Origin: Prorocentrum cordatum | Lineage: Eukaryota > Sar > Dinophyceae > Prorocentrales > Prorocentraceae | NCBI GenBank assembly: GCA_963575745.1 | Contig: CAUYUJ010015726.1 | Span: 1,422,031-1,486,030 of the forward strand | DNA: 64,000 bases | Reading direction: 5' to 3' | Shown here: positions 59,815 to 64,000 of the stretch, piece after piece | How the letters are laid out: each line of letters opens with the position of its first letter | Position numbering within the stretch: position 1 is the first letter of the stretch | Position numbers and translations under genes: made by a program | Notes under the pieces: generated by a model | What the model saw: the letters and a program-made list of their open reading frames with translations, nothing else | Told to the model about the DNA's origin: nothing | Database searches by the model: none

Positions 59815-61490
59815 CTAGGCCCTGGGCCGGGGCCCCCGGGCCGAACGCGGCAGCGGGCCCCCGCGCGAAGTCCGAGATCCCGTCGCCATGGGGAGGAGGG
59901 CGCGAAAGCTGCCGCGGCGGAAGGCCCCGCGGCGGCAGTCGAACAGGCCAGGGCGCCGCAGGGCGCCCAGCCCAGGAAGGGGGCTGCCTGGCCCCCCGCT
60001 ATCCGCCAGAGCCAGTGGCGCCGTCCTTGGGCCCCTTCGGTGGGGCCTTCGGCACCGCGGCCGTCTTGTCCTCCTGCCGCTGCCGACTAGACCGCGCGCG
60101 ACCTGGTCCCCAACCAAACTCTCGAACTCGGGATGCACCATGCCGCGTGCTGCCTGTGCCGTCCACGGCCGCGTCGAGGATCAGGTCGAGCCCCTCGAAG
60201 TCCGGAGCGCGAGGGTTCTGGCGGACGGACGGCGGACTCGAGCTGCTTGAGCCGCCTGATGAGGTACTCCGCGCCAGTGATGTTGTACAAGTCGAGCTGG
60301 TCGAACTGCTGCATCATCCTGAGCGTCGCGCAGATCGCGTGGTGTTCGCGGGCCACGATGCCCCGCTCGGCCACGCCGCTGCGGCGAAGCCAAGTCATGC
60401 GATGGTCCTCCCACGTGCCCTGGCCGCCGTCGCGGAGGGAGAGGACGGACTCCGGCGCGGCCCTCTTCCCCTGCAGATGCCGGCCTGGAATCGTCGCTTC
60501 CTTCATGCGCTGGACGGAGTCGCGGAACTCGATGAAGCGACCGCTGTCTGGGTCCGTCTCGTCGCCCACGATCCGAGGGTCGCGCCCAGCGCCGCCGCGA
60601 GCCCGTCGTCGATGCGAACGAGTCCCACATCCCCGCGACGCATAAGGACCTCCTCGTTGGCGACCACCTGCGACGGCACCTCCTGCCCGAAGCGCGGCGA
60701 CGTGGCGTCGCACACGACCACTTGTCGCCCCGGGAGCCCGACGACCCTGGCCAGGTCGAACCCCCAGATCGTCGCCAACGCCCGGGCCTCCTTCAGGTAG
60801 GCCTGCATCTCCTCCACCAGCACGTCGTCGAACGCATAAATGTTCCCTGCGTGCTGGGCGCGTAAGGGCCCAGCCCGGCAGCGCCAGGACCCTGTAGGTG
60901 GAGAGGTCCACGAAGGCTACCTCCCCGTCCAGCGTGAGCCAAATCCACTTCTGAGCGTCCCCCTTCACCAGCAGCACGCGGTGACGCCACTGATAGTTCG
61001 CGTCGTCCTCGAACCCAACCAAACACTGGCTGAACGGCTCGTGCCATGGCGGCTCTCAATCACGAGGAGCACCAGGAGGCCGGCGGCCGCGCCCCACAGT
61101 TGCCGGCGTAGCCACCGCCGCGGCGGCGCAGGCGGCAGCGGTGTCCTCGACGGCCAGCGCGCGGGCCCTGGCGGGCGGCCTCCCCAGCAGAGGCCAGGCC
61201 ACCCAGCAGACCAGCAGGGCGGCCGCGCCCACGGCCGCGCCCTCCGCGGCGGCGCGGCAGAGGTCGAGGCCAGTGTAGTGCCAGAGCGGGATCGGGCACG
61301 GCGGGCAGGGCTGGCACGGCGTGCCCTGCAGGTGCTCCCGGAGGACGGCCACGAGACCGCTGGAGGCGCCCGAGCTCTCAAACGCGCAGCGGCAGGTGAC
61401 CTCGGCGACTGCGCCGAGGCCGCTGCCCACCGAGCGTTCAGAGAGGGCGCCGAGGACCCATCCGCCAGCCGCGTGAGCCCACCCAGCCAT
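59815..61490 (-). pseudogene. ORF1/Gag-like protein of YR element 2, with membrane helix
   Basis: The ATG at 61490 lies 11 bases inside repeat A1. A Cys cluster (CQPCPPCPIP) is followed by a hydrophobic helix (GAAVGAAALLVCWVAWPLL), as in element 1. After a frame change near 61050, WRHRVLLVKG and VAFVDLSTYRVLALPG correspond to the second block of element 1, and farther on GRFIEFRDSVQRM, TWEDHRMTWLRRSGVAERG and QFDQLDLYNITGAEYLIRRL match the helical block. More frame changes follow. Conservation between two elements with unrelated terminal repeats supports a real protein. Gag role is inferred from position. Confidence 0.62.
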
Positions 61491-61500
61491 GAACTCTTCA

Positions 61501-61575
61501 CGGCAGAAAGGCTAGAGGATAAATTGCAGCGGAAGGGGCGAGAGGCACATGCACAAGCGTTGTGAGCGAATGCAA
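61501..61575 (-). repeat. A1 terminal repeat of YR element 2
   Basis: CGGCAGAAAGGCTAGAGGAT through GTTGTGAGCGAATGCAATA, matching A2 at 51155-51240 in the same orientation. Telomere-like DNA starts immediately outside. Confidence 0.85.
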
Positions 61576-62720
61576 TACCCTTTAAGACCCAAGCCCGAAC
61601 ACTGGTACCCTAACTCTATGCTTACTAAGGTCCTAACTCTAACCCGCAGACCCTAACCCGAATACAAGGCTGTACACCCTAGCCCGAAGATCTTAACCAT
61701 AGGAACCAAACCGTAAGGCCCGAATACCCTAACCCTAATCCTAGGGCCCCTCACCCTAAGACCCAACCCCTAACCCGGCCTAAGACCCGAACACTAACAT
61801 CCTGAGACTCTAAGACAATGACCCGAATGCCCGAACCCTAAGACCCTAACCCTGAGACCCACACCATGACCCCTAAGGCCCGAATCCGAATGCGTTACCC
61901 CGAACGCTAACCCTAAGACCCTGTTCCGAAGACCTTAAGACCCTAACCCTAGCCCTAAGGCGCTAACCATGAGCCCCTAACCCTATTCCTGAGGCCCTGA
62001 CCCACGGACCGTAACCCGAAGACCCACACCCAAAATAGCTTAAACCTAAAATCCCTACCCCTCGTACCCTGACCCGAACACCCTAAACTTAGCCTTCAAA
62101 CCCGAATCCCAACCCTAGAACCCGAACCCCTGGATCCTAACGCTAACCCTACAGCCCTAACCCGAAGACCACGACCCCAACTCTCTAAGGCCCTGACCTT
62201 TAAGACCTTAACCCTGGGACCCTGACCCAAACCCTCGTAACCTAATCATAACTCGAAGACCCGGACACTGCGACCAGAACCCTAGCACTAAAACCCCGAC
62301 ATTAAGATCTTAGCCCTAACTTTAAGACCCGGGCCCTAACCTCAAGACCATAGCCATACGTCCCTAACACCAACCCTGATACCCTGACCCTAAGACCCCA
62401 ACCCTAACCTTAGACCTTCACCCTGGGACCCCGATCCTCAGACCACAACCTGAAACCTAACCATACGACCCGTACCCCAACCCGAACACTCGAACCCTAA
62501 CTAGAACTAACCGTAGGACCCTAGACCTGGGATTCCAACCCACAGGCCCAAACCCTCATCCAAAGCCTTAGTCCCAAGACCCTACCATCAAAACCAGATT
62601 CCCCCTTACCCTAATACCCGAACCCTCAATCCGAATGCCCGAACCCAAACCTCAAAGCCTGAGCCATCAGGCCCTAACCCTGACCCTAAGACCCGAAACC
62701 TAAGACCTTACACTGACCCG
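61576..62720. repeat. degenerate telomere-like CCCTAA DNA, block 3
   Basis: 1.1 kb of ACCCTAA, CCCGAA and CCCTAAGACC words without a regular period, continuing the array at 48955-49690 and 50641-50824. No gene is visible. Confidence 0.87.
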
Positions 62721-63335
62721 AGCCTCGGGCGTAGCGCCGGCTTACATGCTCGCGCGCGCCCTCTGCGCGCTTTCTCCTCCTCAATTCCTTGTTCTCCTCC
62801 TCTCCCGCAACCGCCTCCAAAAACCAAACAAACATCAAACACAATCTAAACATAGAAACACAAACAAACCAAGCAAAACAAACAACAAAACACGACAACG
62901 ATAGCTTCGTACAAACCTTCCTGGACCATCCCATGCTTTTTTCTCCAGAAACAGATGTTTGCTTGTTGTTATGTCGGTTTGTTTGATTTGTGTTGGGCTG
63001 GTTTGTTCTTTTCACCAGCGCTTCCCAAATAGACGAAGCCCACAACTCGGCAAACCCACGGCAAACCCATGGCAAACCCGGCATCCCGAGCCCAAGCAGA
63101 CGAGACCAGCACCGCGGCAAACCCCACGGCACAGCACACTCACCGCGTTCGAGGCGTAGTTTTTCATGTTGCCCGCGGCGCCCTCCCCAAGACGCAAAAC
63201 CGCACGTCTGAACAAGCGGCGCTAGCGTGGTCGCGCAAGTTTCATGTACGTAGCAATATTGCCAACTGTTCCAAGGCCCTTGAAGTTGGGGATATCGGGA
63301 GAAGCCCCAGCACGCTTCGATAAACAGTACATTTG
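62721..63335. other. mixed DNA, no supported gene
   Basis: An A/C-rich stretch (62815-62905, AAACAAACC words) and a GCAAACCCACGGCAAACCC short repeat (63050-63130). A 302-codon minus-strand frame lacks any domain and is rich in Cys/Trp as expected by chance. The region may contain the 5' end of the copia element that starts downstream, but no LTR could be paired within the window. Confidence 0.45.
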
Positions 63336-63394
63336 CCGATCTCATCGCATTATGCGATGAGATCGGTGAGAAACTATGACATAGTTTCTCACCG
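63336..63394. repeat. two adjoining perfect hairpins
   Basis: The first is CCGATCTCATCGCAT, one central T, and its exact complement (63336-63366). The second is CGGTGAGAAACTATG, one central A, and its exact complement (63364-63394). Each is 31 bases with 15-bp arms and a single-base centre; they share CGG. They lie 200 bases before a copia gag. Confidence 0.93.
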
Positions 63395-63599
63395 ATAGCT
63401 AGACCGCGACCTTTACTGTTACCATTGCAATTACAGACCCCTTCTTGCAGCATTGGGTCTACATTGGGACCACGGCAACTCTGACAGCGACCACAGGTGG
63501 TCGCAGCAGCAGAAGCAGCAACCCGAAAGCCACCTCGCGGCGCAGTTGAGCACACAGACAGCGCGTGCCCGAGCAAGCTTCTGTCACTAACCAACCGCC

Positions 63600-64000
63600 A
63601 TGGCGACTAGTGCTGCCGCAACCAGCAGCGACGACAGAGCAGGAGGCGGGAACAAAATCCTCATCCCGTCCTTCGACGGCACGACAAAATCTACGAATAA
63701 CTACCGCAAGGAATTCGCCATCTAAGAGATCGGCACTGGCATCCCGGCAAACCGCCGCGGAGCTACGCTTCTGGCCGGACAGAGGGGAAGTCCAAGAGGC
63801 ATGCGAGGAGCTCAAGTTAGACCGTATCAAGGGTGACGGGTCGGTCGAGGTCTTCCTCACTTACCCCGATGAGAAATTCCCAGAGATCGTCGACGTGCTG
63901 AAGACACCAGCGCTACTGGAGACCTCCGTCAAGCTGGCATGCACCTGGCACAAGTTCGAGTATATTCGCAACTTCAACAACCGCTCCACCCTCATCAGCA
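63600..64000 (+). pseudogene. 5' part of a second copia gag (broken, cut by window end)
   Basis: The ATG at 63600 opens MATSAAATSSDDRAGG and KILIPSFDGT, the copia Gag start pattern also present as NLPIPIFDGS in the element at 39064-47233. TAA at 63723-63725 interrupts the frame (EFAI then EIGTGIP), and after a shift near 63785 another frame gives EVQEACEELKLDRIKGDGSV then FLTYPDEKFPEIVDVL and CTWHKFEYIRNFNNR, which runs off the window. The Gag would package element RNA. Sequence differs enough from the first copia to be another family. Confidence 0.72.

Larger units (their letters stand above)
50825..61575 (-). mobile_element. tyrosine-recombinase retrotransposon 2, split direct repeats, interrupted
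   Basis: Second element of the same family. On the minus strand: A1 (61501-61575), ORF1/Gag (61490-59815), RT N-terminal half (59799-58862), a 3.4-kb satellite insertion, RT C-terminal motif and RNase H (55455-54900), methyltransferase-like domain (53340-52760), tyrosine recombinase (52685-51590), B1, A2, B2. Without the insertion it would be about 7.4 kb, close to the 6.9 kb of element 1. The recombinase has stops and a Tyr-to-Cys change, so it is dead. Telomere-like DNA lies on both sides and no target duplication is visible. Confidence 0.82.

Noticed and set aside
62686-63594. 302-codon minus-strand ORF rich in Cys and Trp
   Set aside because: No domain, crosses the hairpins and short repeats, and runs antisense to the leader of a copia gag.

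Overview
The window reads as gene-poor, repeat-rich nuclear DNA of a eukaryote, most probably a dinoflagellate. The grounds are Ty1/copia elements with a C-terminally appended methyltransferase-like domain upstream of integrase, DIRS-type retroelements, sequences resembling the dinoflagellate spliced leader (AGCCATTTTGGCT core) in front of cargo genes, long homocopolymeric microsatellites, and almost no host gene. The only likely host coding sequence is a short exon-like fragment of a dynamin-family GTPase (about 30605-30790, minus). Nothing looks bacterial or organellar; no rRNA, tRNA or CRISPR array was recognised.

Layout. 1-1101: minisatellite and TATG microsatellite. 1102-8007: a tyrosine-recombinase (YR) retrotransposon on the minus strand, bounded by split direct repeats in the order A1-ORFs-B1-A2-B2. 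8008-10767: the microsatellite and minisatellite blocks it sits in, then a GGGCTATA / CACCCGGG higher-order satellite. 10768-27092: a 16.3-kb element with terminal inverted repeats, a GGC target duplication, a CACTA/TNP2-like transposase (one in-frame stop) and about seven further genes. Its intergenic DNA is filled with about 60 copies of the dyad AGCGAT-N4-ATCGCT, and a 330-bp inverted repeat lies almost exactly at its midpoint. 27093-39063: satellite, a decayed gag-like region, the dynamin fragment, a MITE-like fold-back, then long microsatellites, a 73-bp satellite and one low-complexity ORF. 39064-47233: a complete but frameshifted Ty1/copia element (minus) with 5-bp target duplication AGGGG. 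47234-50824: microsatellites and degenerate telomere-like CCCTAA DNA. 50825-61575: a second YR retrotransposon (minus), same split-direct-repeat architecture, broken in its reverse transcriptase by 3.4 kb of 42-bp satellite. 61576-62720: more telomere-like DNA. 63336-63394: two perfect adjoining hairpins. 63600-64000: 5' part of a second copia gag (plus, broken), running off the window.

How it fits together. Both YR elements encode, in order, an ORF1/Gag with a Cys motif and membrane helix, RT, RNase H, a DNA-methyltransferase-like domain and a tyrosine recombinase, but the methyltransferase lies after the recombinase in the first and before it in the second. The copia element carries a methyltransferase-like domain too, so all three substantially complete retroelements have one. 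The 16-kb element looks like a DNA transposon carrying DNA-binding, coiled-coil and zinc-binding proteins; nearly every gene begins downstream of a spliced-leader-like dyad, suggesting cargo regulated as a set or built from reintegrated mRNAs. All mobile elements whose flanks can be read are inserted into tandem repeats.
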